Made by a program: the position numbers and the translations under genes. From assembly GCA_002423495.1 (NCBI GenBank), contig DIWN01000070.1:55593-63691 (forward strand): a DNA stretch of 8,099 bases, in the 5' to 3' direction. The notes under the pieces were generated by a model. The model saw only the letters and a list, made by a program, of their open reading frames with translations, was not told the origin of the DNA and did not search any database. Source of the stretch: Anaerolineaceae bacterium UBA6105. Lineage in GTDB: Bacteria > Chloroflexota > Anaerolineae > Anaerolineales > Anaerolineaceae. Positions 1 through 7,457 of the stretch are shown here, piece by piece; the stretch's first letter is position 1, and every line of letters starts with the position of its first letter.

Positions 1-57
1 CCTTCGTTGGCTTTTATTATTTAATGGTGTCCCCCCCAAGTTTTCAAGTTTGCCTTC
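1..57. other. Edge stretch without a recognisable gene
   Basis: Downstream of the SDR stop codon. It holds a run of seven C (31-37) and AT-rich flanks. I see no stable hairpin followed by a T run that would serve as terminator for the minus-strand unit, and no reading frame that can be judged in so short a piece. Confidence 0.6.
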
Positions 58-840
58 TTACACTGTCTCGCCGATGGTGTAGCCGCCATCCACGGGCAGA
101 ATGGCACCAGTAATAAACTTCGCTTTGGACGAACTGAGGAAGACTACCGCGTTTGCAATGTCAGTGGTTGAGGCGTAGCTTCCGAGGGGAATCTTTTTTA
201 GTCGTATTTCCTCTTCCGCCCACTGTTCAGGGTCTTTCATCCGTTCTTCCACTATCTCTGTGGCTGTTGGTCCAGGTGAAACAACATTGACGCGAATTTG
301 GTGCCTGGCAAGATCCATCGCGGTCACTCTCGACATAGTGTGAAGCGCTGATTTTGAAACCGTGTAATTCAGCCGTCCTTTTTTCACTTGCAAAGCTGAC
401 GAAGAACCAACGTTGATGATGACACCTTTGGTTTTGTTCCCGACCATGATCTCAGCTGCCTTAACCATGCAAAAATAGGCGCTAAGGACGTTAGTTTCAA
501 AGGTTTTGATCCACAGATCATAATCGATCACATTCCAGTCTTTTTTCTCTGAGAATGCGCCCAAATTGTTCACCAAAACATCTATCCTCTGGAATTTTTC
601 CTTGACAAATCCAAACAACTTTTCAATTTCCGAATTTACAGACAGGTCACAAGAATAGGTATAAGCATTCGAGTTATGCTCAATTGTATCCTTTGCCTTT
701 TCAAGTTTTTCTATGTTTCTGGCAACCATGATGACTTTGGCACCCAAATCCGAAAATTGCCTGCAAATCTCCAAACCTATCCCCTGACTTGCCCCAGTGA
801 CCAAAACAACTTTTCCTGTGAATTCTTCAGCTTGAATCAT
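58..840 (-). CDS. Classical short-chain dehydrogenase/reductase (FabG-like SDR)
   Basis: Predicted cytosolic NAD(P)H-dependent oxidoreductase of 260 residues, the usual length for a classical SDR. Seen: the Rossmann glycine motif TGASQGIG (15-22), CDLS after strand 3 (64-67), NNLG (91-94, where most relatives have NNAG), and the probable catalytic tetrad Asn117, Ser146, Tyr159 and Lys163 (YTVSK). The N-V-x-S-P-G motif lies at 185-190, and the C-terminal ITGAILPVDGG (243-253) is the typical SDR ending. Arg41 directly after the second strand suggests NADP(H) preference (inference). The ATG at 840 is preferred because GGAG lies five bases upstream and the Rossmann motif then starts at the normal place. 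A longer frame to 984 would overlap the upstream gene and add 48 residues of non-SDR sequence. The substrate cannot be told. The gene lies 82 bases after the acyl-CoA synthetase, possibly in one operon. It is AT-rich compared with its neighbours. Confidence 0.93.
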   Translation of the reverse strand: MIQAEEFTGKVVLVTGASQGIGLEICRQFSDLGAKVIMVARNIEKLEKAKDTIEHNSNAYTYSCDLSVNSEIEKLFGFVKEKFQRIDVLVNNLGAFSEKKDWNVIDYDLWIKTFETNVLSAYFCMVKAAEIMVGNKTKGVIINVGSSSALQVKKGRLNYTVSKSALHTMSRVTAMDLARHQIRVNVVSPGPTATEIVEERMKDPEQWAEEEIRLKKIPLGSYASTTDIANAVVFLSSSKAKFITGAILPVDGGYTIGETV

Positions 841-845
841 TTTTT

Positions 846-849
846 CTCC
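846..849 (-). promoter_or_regulatory. Ribosome binding site of the SDR gene
   Basis: GGAG on the minus strand, five bases before the ATG at 840. It decides the start in favour of the 260-residue protein over the in-frame upstream ATG at 984. Confidence 0.75.
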
Positions 850-922
850 AGTCTTTTCTAGTAAATGTAGATGTGCTGTGTTTGCTCCTGAACAACCATC
901 ATCCGACCAAGGTAATCTATGC

Positions 923-3022
923 TCACTTACCCATAATTGCCCGGCTGTCGAGGGAGATCGCACCCTGACCTTCCGGATAAACAATCAGCGGGTTGATTTC
1001 AATTTCTGCAATTTCAGGGTTATCAAGGCTCAACTGGCTCAGGCGCGCGATAACATCCTTGACTGCCTGGATGTCAGCCTTTGCTGATCCACGATAGCCC
1101 TTCAGCAGCTTACCCGCCAGTGTTCTCTCAATCATTTCTTCAATATCACCATCAGTCAGAGGTGCCACTTTAAAACTGATGTCCTTGAGCAGCTCCACCA
1201 TCGTACCGCCCAAACCAAACATCATAAGGGCTCCAAATGTTGGATCGCGCCGCATCCCCACAATCACTTCCAGTCCCTTAGGCGCCATTTTTTCAATCAT
1301 CACTCCGCGGATACTTGCCTCTGGCTCATTTTTGGCAATTCGGTACATCATCGCATCGTATTCTACGCGCAATTGTTCTGTATTCTGGATGTTTAGCGCG
1401 ATCCCGCCCGAATCCGATTTGTGCAGGATATCATCGGAGACAATTTTCATCACAACCGGATAACCAGCCTTCTCAGCAACCTTAACAGCTTGTTCAATAC
1501 CACTTGCCAGATCTCCCGGCACATTCTGAATGCCATATGCCTCCAGCATGATTCTGGTTTCGTACTCCCCTACTGCTTGCGCGTCCTTCACTAACCCTAG
1601 CGCAGAAGCCATTTTGTTGTGGTCGACATTCTCAACCACAACCGGGGAAAACACGGCTTTCTTCAGCAGTTGCTTATACTGCTCCATGCCCCTTAAGACC
1701 CGACCTGCTTCATCCGGATAGGCATAAACCGGGACGCCAGCAGTATTCAGATATTGTTCCGATTCGAGCGTGCTGCGTTCGCCCATCAGGCAGGTCAGTA
1801 AAGTCTTATCGGTCTTTTTACCAATCTCAAACCAGGCCTTTGCCACACCCAGGGTATCTACCAAAGATTGCGGCACCAGGATTGGCAGCAACACATCCAC
1901 TCCTTCATCTGCATCCAAATTGCCCAGGCTCCAAAGGTAATCCTCCGGGCTAACCGAACCAAGCATATCCACCGGATTTGAAACCTGCGCGCTGGGGTTC
2001 AGTTTCGTTCTTAATTTTTCTTGAATTTCCGGCGCGATTTGTGCCAATTCAAAGCCATTAAACGCCAGGCTGTCGGCTGCGAGTGCCGCGGCACCGCCGG
2101 CATTGGTCGAGATGGCGACACGCTTCCCTGCTGGCAGCGGTTGGGTGCCCAAAGCCCACGCCACATTAAAGAGCTGGCTGATGGTCTCAACTTCAATCAC
2201 GCCGGCTTTCTCAAGTGCTGCCTGGTAGGCTGCATACGAACCCGCCAGCGAACCCGTATGCGAGCTGACTGCCTTCGCGCCGGCGTCATTTTTCCCGGCT
2301 TTGAGGAAAACAATCGGTTTTTTGCGCGATACACGCCTTGCCACTTCCATAAAGCGCGGGCCATCCTGGATTCCTTCAACATACATCGCGATCACTTTGG
2401 CGTGTTCATCTTCGGCAAAATACTCGAGCATATCGGCTTCAGTCACGTCCATCTCGTTCCCCAGGCTGGCAAAATGGGAGAATCCGATCTTCGAATTAAT
2501 AATTAAGTCAATCACACCACCACAAACCGCCCCGGATTGGGAGATAAAAGCAATCGGTCCAGCTGGAGGGAGTCCTTTGATGAAAGTCGAATCCAAGCCG
2601 GTGCGAACATCAATCGTTCCCACACAGTTGGGTCCCACCACGCGCATCCCATAAGAATCCGCCAATTCTTTTACAGCCCGCTCTACCTTGGCGCCCTCCT
2701 CACCAAGTTCCCTGAAGCCGCCGGTGATGATGACGACCGCTTTGATGCCACGTTCTCCAATTTGCCTCATGGTGTCCATGATCACGGTTACAGGTAACAC
2801 CACAACTGCCAATTCAACCGGGTCTGGCACATCCGCGATTGAAGCGTAAGCTTTTCTGCCCAGGATCTCAGTTGCGTTTGGATTGACCGGATAAACTTCG
2901 CCCTGGTAACCAAAGCTCACAAGGTTCTCGAGAATACCGTAGCTGAGTTTCTTAGGGTTGGTTGATGCGCCAAGAATGGCAACACCTTTGGCATTAAAAA
3001 ATGGGGTGAGTGTTGATGGCAT
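923..3022 (-). CDS. NDP-forming acyl-CoA synthetase, fused alpha-beta (acetate--CoA ligase, ADP-forming type)
   Basis: Predicted to interconvert acyl-CoA + ADP + phosphate and acyl acid + CoA + ATP, which in fermenting organisms yields ATP from acyl-CoA. The 699 residues match the usual length of the single-chain form. Order seen: an N-terminal CoA-binding domain (about 8-135, with GVAILGAST at 13-21 and YPVNPNA at 44-50); a succinyl-CoA-ligase-like region with ISQSGA (160-165) and the expected phospho-histidine His255 in SSHTGSLAG; a second ligase-like domain (about 300-460); and a C-terminal ATP-grasp domain (about 480-699) with VVMKIVS (523-529), the second relay histidine His534 in HKSDSGG, and EIEINPL (673-679). 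No transmembrane segments are apparent. The ATG at 3022 is chosen because AGGAGAG lies just upstream; the in-frame ATG at 3067 would lie upstream of the likely -10 box. The acyl substrate (acetyl, propionyl, branched or aryl) cannot be read from the sequence. Confidence 0.95.
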   Translation of the reverse strand: MPSTLTPFFNAKGVAILGASTNPKKLSYGILENLVSFGYQGEVYPVNPNATEILGRKAYASIADVPDPVELAVVVLPVTVIMDTMRQIGERGIKAVVIITGGFRELGEEGAKVERAVKELADSYGMRVVGPNCVGTIDVRTGLDSTFIKGLPPAGPIAFISQSGAVCGGVIDLIINSKIGFSHFASLGNEMDVTEADMLEYFAEDEHAKVIAMYVEGIQDGPRFMEVARRVSRKKPIVFLKAGKNDAGAKAVSSHTGSLAGSYAAYQAALEKAGVIEVETISQLFNVAWALGTQPLPAGKRVAISTNAGGAAALAADSLAFNGFELAQIAPEIQEKLRTKLNPSAQVSNPVDMLGSVSPEDYLWSLGNLDADEGVDVLLPILVPQSLVDTLGVAKAWFEIGKKTDKTLLTCLMGERSTLESEQYLNTAGVPVYAYPDEAGRVLRGMEQYKQLLKKAVFSPVVVENVDHNKMASALGLVKDAQAVGEYETRIMLEAYGIQNVPGDLASGIEQAVKVAEKAGYPVVMKIVSDDILHKSDSGGIALNIQNTEQLRVEYDAMMYRIAKNEPEASIRGVMIEKMAPKGLEVIVGMRRDPTFGALMMFGLGGTMVELLKDISFKVAPLTDGDIEEMIERTLAGKLLKGYRGSAKADIQAVKDVIARLSQLSLDNPEIAEIEINPLIVYPEGQGAISLDSRAIMGK

Positions 3023-3026
3023 TTTT

Positions 3027-3033
3027 CTCTCCT
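3027..3033 (-). promoter_or_regulatory. Ribosome binding site of the acyl-CoA synthetase gene
   Basis: AGGAGAG on the minus strand, four bases before the ATG at 3022. It is a strong Shine-Dalgarno match and supports this start over the in-frame ATG at 3067. Confidence 0.8.
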
Positions 3034-3050
3034 GAATATTTATCAGAAAG

Positions 3051-3059
3051 ATTATACCA
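3051..3059 (-). promoter_or_regulatory. Extended -10 promoter for the acyl-CoA synthetase / SDR unit
   Basis: Read on the minus strand, this is TGGTATAAT: a perfect TATAAT with the TGn extension of extended -10 promoters. No good -35 hexamer is visible 16-18 bases upstream, as is common for this class. Transcription would begin near 3044-3046, giving a leader of roughly 22 bases that contains the AGGAGAG ribosome site. Called from the motif alone. Confidence 0.6.
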
Positions 3060-3109
3060 ACTCCCACAAAGAGAATGCGGTCTTGCGCGGGTAAGCCTGC
3101 AGCATGATT

Positions 3110-3115
3110 TATAAT
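3110..3115 (+). promoter_or_regulatory. TATAAT -10 box before the three-gene helicase/nuclease unit
   Basis: A perfect TATAAT whose last base lies nine bases before the ATG at 3125. No convincing -35 is seen; the nearest TTG-type hexamer, TTGCGC at 3083-3088, is 21 bases upstream, which is too far. If used, transcription would start at or very near the ATG, leaving no room for a ribosome site. The in-frame ATG at 3104 would then lie outside the mRNA. The box is 53 bases from the oppositely oriented -10 of the acyl-CoA synthetase gene. Confidence 0.45.
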
Positions 3116-3124
3116 TCTTTTGTT

Positions 3125-5239
3125 ATGAATGACATCTTTTCAAACACGCCCAATATATTGCAAGAACAAACTGCTGATATCACTAGCTATCCTCATCTTT
3201 TTCTGAGTGGACCAGCATCATCCGGTAAAACCAGCGCGGCAATGCTGCGTTTACAGCAGATTCTCACTTCCGACTCGGAAACTTCCGGATCTTCCACGCT
3301 TGTTCTGGTGCCGCAGAGAAGTCTGGCGGAGCCTTATAGGGATTTTCTGCGCAAAGTAAATTTGAATGCATCTCAACGGGTCAGCATCCAGACAATGAGC
3401 AGCATTGTTCGCAGGATGATCGCACTTTTCTGGCCATTGATTGCCAGCCGCCAGGTGTTCAGGCATCCTTTTGAACCACCGCGCTTCCTGACTCTGGAAA
3501 CAGCGCAGTATTACATGGCGCAAATCGTTGACCCTCTGATTGACCGCGGGCATTTCGCGACTATTACCCTGACGCGAAACCGCCTTTTCAGTCAACTGTT
3601 GGACAATCTCAACAAGTCTGCTATCGTCGGCTTTGCGCATACGGAGCTTGCCCGCCGACTTAAATCTGCCTGGACTGGGGATCAGTCGCAACTCACAGTT
3701 TACGATGATGTTCAGCTTGCGGTGAATGCTTTTCGCGGGTTCTGCCTGGAACACAATCTGCTGGATTTCTCACTGCAAGTGGAGCTTTTCCGGGACTACG
3801 TCTGGCCAAACGCGACCTTTCAGAAATATTTCCAAAACCAATACCAGCACCTGATCTATGACAACGCCGAAGAGGATCCCCCATACGTCCATGACATCGT
3901 CGCTTCGTGGCTTAAAAACCTGCAATCCGCTCTGATCATCTTGGATGAAGGCGGCGGCTTGCGCAGTTTCCTGGGAGCTGACCCAACTTCAGCTGCAAAG
4001 CTTGCCTTACATTTCAAGACACGCCTCCATTTTGAACAAAATTACGTCAGTCCGCCTGACATCGAAGCCCTCCTGGGCCACGTGCAAGCTTCCCAAGCGC
4101 AGAAGCTTCCTCTTTCCACAATTTCAGAGGCCTTAATCATTTCCAGCAAACAACCCCGTTTCTTTCCGGAACTGCTGCAGTCAATCAGCGATGATATTGT
4201 CGAATTGATCCACAACGGCACGGCAGTACAGGAAATCGCGATCCTTTCACCTTTTCTGAGTGACCCGCTCGTTTTTGAGCTTTCGCGCCGTCTCTCCAAA
4301 GCCGGCATAACAACTCAAAGTCTGCGTCCTTCCCTTGCGTTGAAATCCAACCCACATATCCAGACGGTTCTCACCCTGGCAGCCCTCGCCCATCCGGACT
4401 GGCAAAAAGCGCCCGACCTTTACCAAACCCAATCCGCGCTTTCAACAGCCATACCCAGGCTTGACCCCTTGCGAGCCCGCCTGATCCTTGAACAGATCTC
4501 TCCAAACAAAAGCGTGACTGCCTTGCCAGCGATTGATACCCTTCCAGAGGAAGTGGCGAAACGCATCCCAAGCGACGTATTGTGGCAGGTGGAAAGGCTG
4601 CGTCTCTGGCTTGACACCACGGATCCTGCTGAACCGCTTGATTATTTAATCAGTCGTCTCTTTTCTGAACTGCTTACCCAGCCAGGATATGGATTTGCTG
4701 AAAACCATGAAGCGGGCGAAAACATAGCCCGTTTGATCCAAAGCTATCAAAAATTCAAACGCCCACTTGCAGCTGACCAGGCTGCCGATGCCTCTTACCT
4801 CGGCAGGGAATACTATAAAACCCTCAGCCAGGGCTTGCTTTCAGCGCTTTACCTGCCTGACGAAGAGATCGTTGGAGAACCAGGCGTGCTTATAGCCCCT
4901 GTTATGACCTTTTTGATGCAAAACCGGGCTGTTAGGCATCAGTTCTGGCTCAACCTGGGTGGCAAGGGTTGGTATGAGCGGCTCGAACAGCCTCTCACCC
5001 ATCCCTACGTGCTCAACCGGCAGTGGCTGCCAGGCAAAAAATGGACAACCGACGACGAACTTGCCTTGGGACGTTTCAACCTGGAGCGGACTTTGCTGGG
5101 CTTGTTGCGCCGCTGCAGCGGACATGTGCACCTCTGCACTTCAGACTATAACGAATCAGGAATTGAAGAAAGAGGTCTGCTGCTGACCTGGGCTCAGAAT
5201 CTCTTCCGCTCAGCCATACGGGAGGAACAGCATGACTGA
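3125..5239 (+). CDS. AddB-like inactivated SF1 (UvrD/AddB/RecC-type) helicase subunit
   Basis: 704 residues with the layout of a UvrD-family helicase but damaged motifs, as in AddB of AddAB. Walker A is intact (GPASSGKT, 29-36) and is followed by a motif Ia-like LVLVPQRSLAEPY (59-71). LDFSLQVELF (213-222) matches the LDF element before motif II. Motif II reads DNAEED (246-251) instead of DExQD, so the catalytic Glu is Asn247. Motif III, LDEGGGLRSFLGADP (273-287), aligns with the GDxxQxIYxFRGADP pattern but has Gly277 for Gln and Leu283 for Arg. Motif IV is NYVS (306-309) with Val for the Arg. A faint motif VI remnant lies at about 654-664, including Arg663. No C-terminal PD-(D/E)XK domain is present, unlike true AddB. 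The likely role is a non-motor or ATP-binding scaffold paired with the next gene's helicase. The ATG at 3104 is possible, but neither start has a ribosome site. Its stop overlaps the next start by eight bases. Confidence 0.8.
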   Translation: MNDIFSNTPNILQEQTADITSYPHLFLSGPASSGKTSAAMLRLQQILTSDSETSGSSTLVLVPQRSLAEPYRDFLRKVNLNASQRVSIQTMSSIVRRMIALFWPLIASRQVFRHPFEPPRFLTLETAQYYMAQIVDPLIDRGHFATITLTRNRLFSQLLDNLNKSAIVGFAHTELARRLKSAWTGDQSQLTVYDDVQLAVNAFRGFCLEHNLLDFSLQVELFRDYVWPNATFQKYFQNQYQHLIYDNAEEDPPYVHDIVASWLKNLQSALIILDEGGGLRSFLGADPTSAAKLALHFKTRLHFEQNYVSPPDIEALLGHVQASQAQKLPLSTISEALIISSKQPRFFPELLQSISDDIVELIHNGTAVQEIAILSPFLSDPLVFELSRRLSKAGITTQSLRPSLALKSNPHIQTVLTLAALAHPDWQKAPDLYQTQSALSTAIPRLDPLRARLILEQISPNKSVTALPAIDTLPEEVAKRIPSDVLWQVERLRLWLDTTDPAEPLDYLISRLFSELLTQPGYGFAENHEAGENIARLIQSYQKFKRPLAADQAADASYLGREYYKTLSQGLLSALYLPDEEIVGEPGVLIAPVMTFLMQNRAVRHQFWLNLGGKGWYERLEQPLTHPYVLNRQWLPGKKWTTDDELALGRFNLERTLLGLLRRCSGHVHLCTSDYNESGIEERGLLLTWAQNLFRSAIREEQHD
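5221..5225 (+). promoter_or_regulatory. Ribosome binding site of the active helicase gene
   Basis: GGAGG inside the end of the upstream gene, six bases before the ATG at 5232. It supports coupled translation across the ATGACTGA overlap. Confidence 0.8.
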
Positions 5240-7457
5240 GCCTGCCCTGCGCCAATCTCAAGCCGAAGTTCTGCGTTATCGCTCCGGCTGGATGGGCATA
5301 TCGGCTGTTCCTGGTAGCGGCAAAACCTGGACGCTCTCCCAGCTGGCAGCAAAACTTTTGCTCACCGTTGATCTTGAGCCTGAGCAGGAGATCCTGGTGG
5401 TTACTTTTGCCAACTCCGCCGTGGATAATTTCACCAGCCGCATCGGCGCTCTCGTGCGCGGATATGGACTGCTGGAGGGATATGGCTATCGTGTGCGCAC
5501 TCTTCACGGTCTGGCGGGCGATATCATCCGCGAACGCCCCGAACTGGCCGGGCTTGGCAACGATTTTCGTATTCTCGACGATGAAAATGCACATGAGATT
5601 CTTGAAGACCTTTCCTTTGAACAATTAAAAGTCCATGAAGACTTCTTTCACCAATTGATTTCTTCCGGGCGAAATGCCAAAGAAGTCGAAAAAATAATGC
5701 GGGATGTAAAGGGCGGGATGCCTGCCCTGCTCAAGGACCTCGCCAATAGTTTTATCAGCTCAGCTAAAAATGCTGGGCAAATGCCCTCCGATCTGATCAA
5801 GCTTCAAAAATCCCGACCGGTCACGCCCCTCTTTCAGATTTGTCTTGACATTTACAAGTCTTACCAGGACCGCCTCAAGCTGCTGGGTGCCGTTGATTTT
5901 AATGATCTCATCTACCTGGCCTGGAAATGCCTCAATTCTGACCCTGACCTGGTGCGTCAGCTTGCGCACCGTTGGCCATACATCCTTGAAGACGAAGCCC
6001 AGGACTCAAGCAAACAACAGCAGGCAATTCTGCAAGTGCTGGCAGAACAGACAGGAAACTGGGTGCGTGTTGGCGATACAAACCAGGCAATTTATCAAAG
6101 TTTTACCACCGCAGATCCACGATTACTTAAAGAGTTTATTGCCCGACCAGATGTTCGTTCGGTTGATTTGCCCGAATCCGGACGATCCTGCCAGAAGATC
6201 ATCGATCTGGCCAACCAGTTGAATGACTGGGTTCAAACCAGCCACCCCAACGAAGCCGTGCGCGATGCGCTGACCAAGCCCTTCATCATTCCAACCCAGC
6301 CTGGCGACCCGCAGCAAAACCCGCCCTGTGACTCCAATTCCGTCCAGCTGGTGACTACCGCGTTCTCCTCTGATGAGGAACTCAACTTCATCATCCGCCA
6401 ATCCAAAGCCTGGCTGGCAAATCATCCCGAAGATACCGTCGCGGTCCTTGCATTGGTGAACGCTCGCATAAACAAAATTGCTGGCGCATTTCGTGATAAC
6501 AAAATTGACTATGTAGACATCCTTATGAAAGTGCCCCGTGAGACCCGCGAAACAATCGGCACAGTAGTCAACCTTCTGAAGCTCGTCTTTTATCCACTCG
6601 ACCAGAAGATGGCATTAAAAGCTCTGCAGGTCTTTTACCGCCATTTTCGGAGTGATGACGCGCTTTCGCAAGCGCTTTCCGATGCCAGCAATTGGTTCAA
6701 GAGCCTGGAGCTGCTTGAAGATTTCTTCTACCCTGTGCAGATGGAGCCGCTCGAAGATCTCTCTTACAGCGATCCCGACACAGCCAGCCTGCTGGCGGAC
6801 TTCCGCGCGGCAGTCCTGCGCTGGCATCAAGCCGCTTACCTGCCCTTTGACCAGTTGATGCTTGTCATCTCACAGGATCTTCCCCTGGAGCCTTTTGAGC
6901 TGGCAACCGTCCACAAAGCTTCCTCCTTTATCAAGACTCAGATGGACAATCACCCCGAGTGGACCCCAGAGGAATTAATTATTGCTCTGACAGAAATTGC
7001 GAAGAACGAACGCAATTTCTTTAGCGTCCACGAAAACCAGGATTCTTTCAACCCGGAACTCTATAAAGGCAAGGTGGTTCTTTGCACCTGTCACAAAGCC
7101 AAGGGGCTCGAATGGGACAAGGTCTTCCTGACCTCTGTCAACAATTACGATTATCCCTCTGGGGCAGAGAAAGATTCCTACATCAGTGAGAAGTGGTACA
7201 TTCTCGACCGCCGTAATTTTCAGGCGGAAATTTTGGCTGAACTGGACCTGCTGACATCCAATGACCCTTCAGCAGTCGCACATCCCGGAATAGGCAGATT
7301 TGACGCCAGAGACGAACTAATTCGCGACCATCTGCGCCTGCTTTACGTTGGAATCACGCGCGCGAAATCCTCGTTGACCATCAGCTACAACACAGGAATA
7401 AACCTTACTCCAGCAGTCGCCTACAAAGCACTTTTACAGGAGGATGAAAATGACTGA
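5232..7457 (+). CDS. UvrD/AddA-family SF1A DNA helicase without nuclease domain
   Basis: Predicted ATP-driven 3'-5' DNA translocase/helicase of 741 residues. All core motifs are present: Q-motif region LRQSQ (6-10), Walker A AVPGSGKT (25-32), motif Ia VVTFANSAVDNF (56-67), motif Ib RTLHGLAG (89-96), VDFNDLI (221-227), motif II DEAQDSS (254-260), motif III GDTNQAIYQSFTTADP (281-296), motif IV LPESGRSCQKII (313-324), motif V CTCHKAKGLEWDKVF (618-632) and motif VI LRLLYVGITRAKSSL (701-715). The FTTA in motif III and SGRS in motif IV differ from the FRGA and NYRS of E. coli UvrD/Rep and may mark a separate subfamily. The protein ends 26 residues after motif VI, so the nuclease domain of AddA/RecB (whole proteins about 1,200 residues) is absent. 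The neighbours supply an AddB-like partner before it and a nuclease after it, which suggests the motor subunit of an end-resection complex. Confidence 0.93.
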   Translation: MTEPALRQSQAEVLRYRSGWMGISAVPGSGKTWTLSQLAAKLLLTVDLEPEQEILVVTFANSAVDNFTSRIGALVRGYGLLEGYGYRVRTLHGLAGDIIRERPELAGLGNDFRILDDENAHEILEDLSFEQLKVHEDFFHQLISSGRNAKEVEKIMRDVKGGMPALLKDLANSFISSAKNAGQMPSDLIKLQKSRPVTPLFQICLDIYKSYQDRLKLLGAVDFNDLIYLAWKCLNSDPDLVRQLAHRWPYILEDEAQDSSKQQQAILQVLAEQTGNWVRVGDTNQAIYQSFTTADPRLLKEFIARPDVRSVDLPESGRSCQKIIDLANQLNDWVQTSHPNEAVRDALTKPFIIPTQPGDPQQNPPCDSNSVQLVTTAFSSDEELNFIIRQSKAWLANHPEDTVAVLALVNARINKIAGAFRDNKIDYVDILMKVPRETRETIGTVVNLLKLVFYPLDQKMALKALQVFYRHFRSDDALSQALSDASNWFKSLELLEDFFYPVQMEPLEDLSYSDPDTASLLADFRAAVLRWHQAAYLPFDQLMLVISQDLPLEPFELATVHKASSFIKTQMDNHPEWTPEELIIALTEIAKNERNFFSVHENQDSFNPELYKGKVVLCTCHKAKGLEWDKVFLTSVNNYDYPSGAEKDSYISEKWYILDRRNFQAEILAELDLLTSNDPSAVAHPGIGRFDARDELIRDHLRLLYVGITRAKSSLTISYNTGINLTPAVAYKALLQEDEND
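7438..7443 (+). promoter_or_regulatory. Ribosome binding site of the nuclease gene
   Basis: AGGAGG, six bases before the ATG at 7450. An in-frame ATG at 7444 directly abuts this site and is therefore too close to be the start. Confidence 0.8.

Noticed and set aside
31..37. Run of seven C as a phase-variation tract
   Set aside because: It lies downstream of the SDR stop and outside any gene or promoter that can be seen here, so length changes would have no evident effect.
841..922. Possible terminator or separate promoter between the acyl-CoA synthetase and SDR genes
   Set aside because: No stable hairpin with a T run is visible, and no -35/-10 pair with acceptable spacing could be found on the minus strand, so neither is called.
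841..984. N-terminal extension of the SDR to a 308-residue protein
   Set aside because: It would overlap the acyl-CoA synthetase's last codons in another frame, the added residues do not look like SDR sequence, and GGAG sits correctly before the ATG at 840.
2021..2506. 161-residue plus-strand open frame inside the acyl-CoA synthetase
   Set aside because: It lies fully antisense to a well-supported conserved gene, shows no recognisable motif and has no ribosome site that I can see; it is a shadow frame.
3023..3067. Earlier ATG for the acyl-CoA synthetase
   Set aside because: The ATG at 3022 has a strong AGGAGAG site and fits the family's N-terminus; the 3067 start lies upstream of the likely -10 box and would be outside the transcript.
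3251..3754. 167-residue minus-strand open frame inside the AddB-like gene
   Set aside because: It is antisense to the helicase-like coding region and its composition looks like a reverse-frame translation, with no motif.
5076..5624. 182-residue minus-strand open frame across the AddB-like/helicase junction
   Set aside because: It is antisense to the conserved Walker A and motif Ia region of the helicase, with no family motif in its translation; it is a shadow frame.
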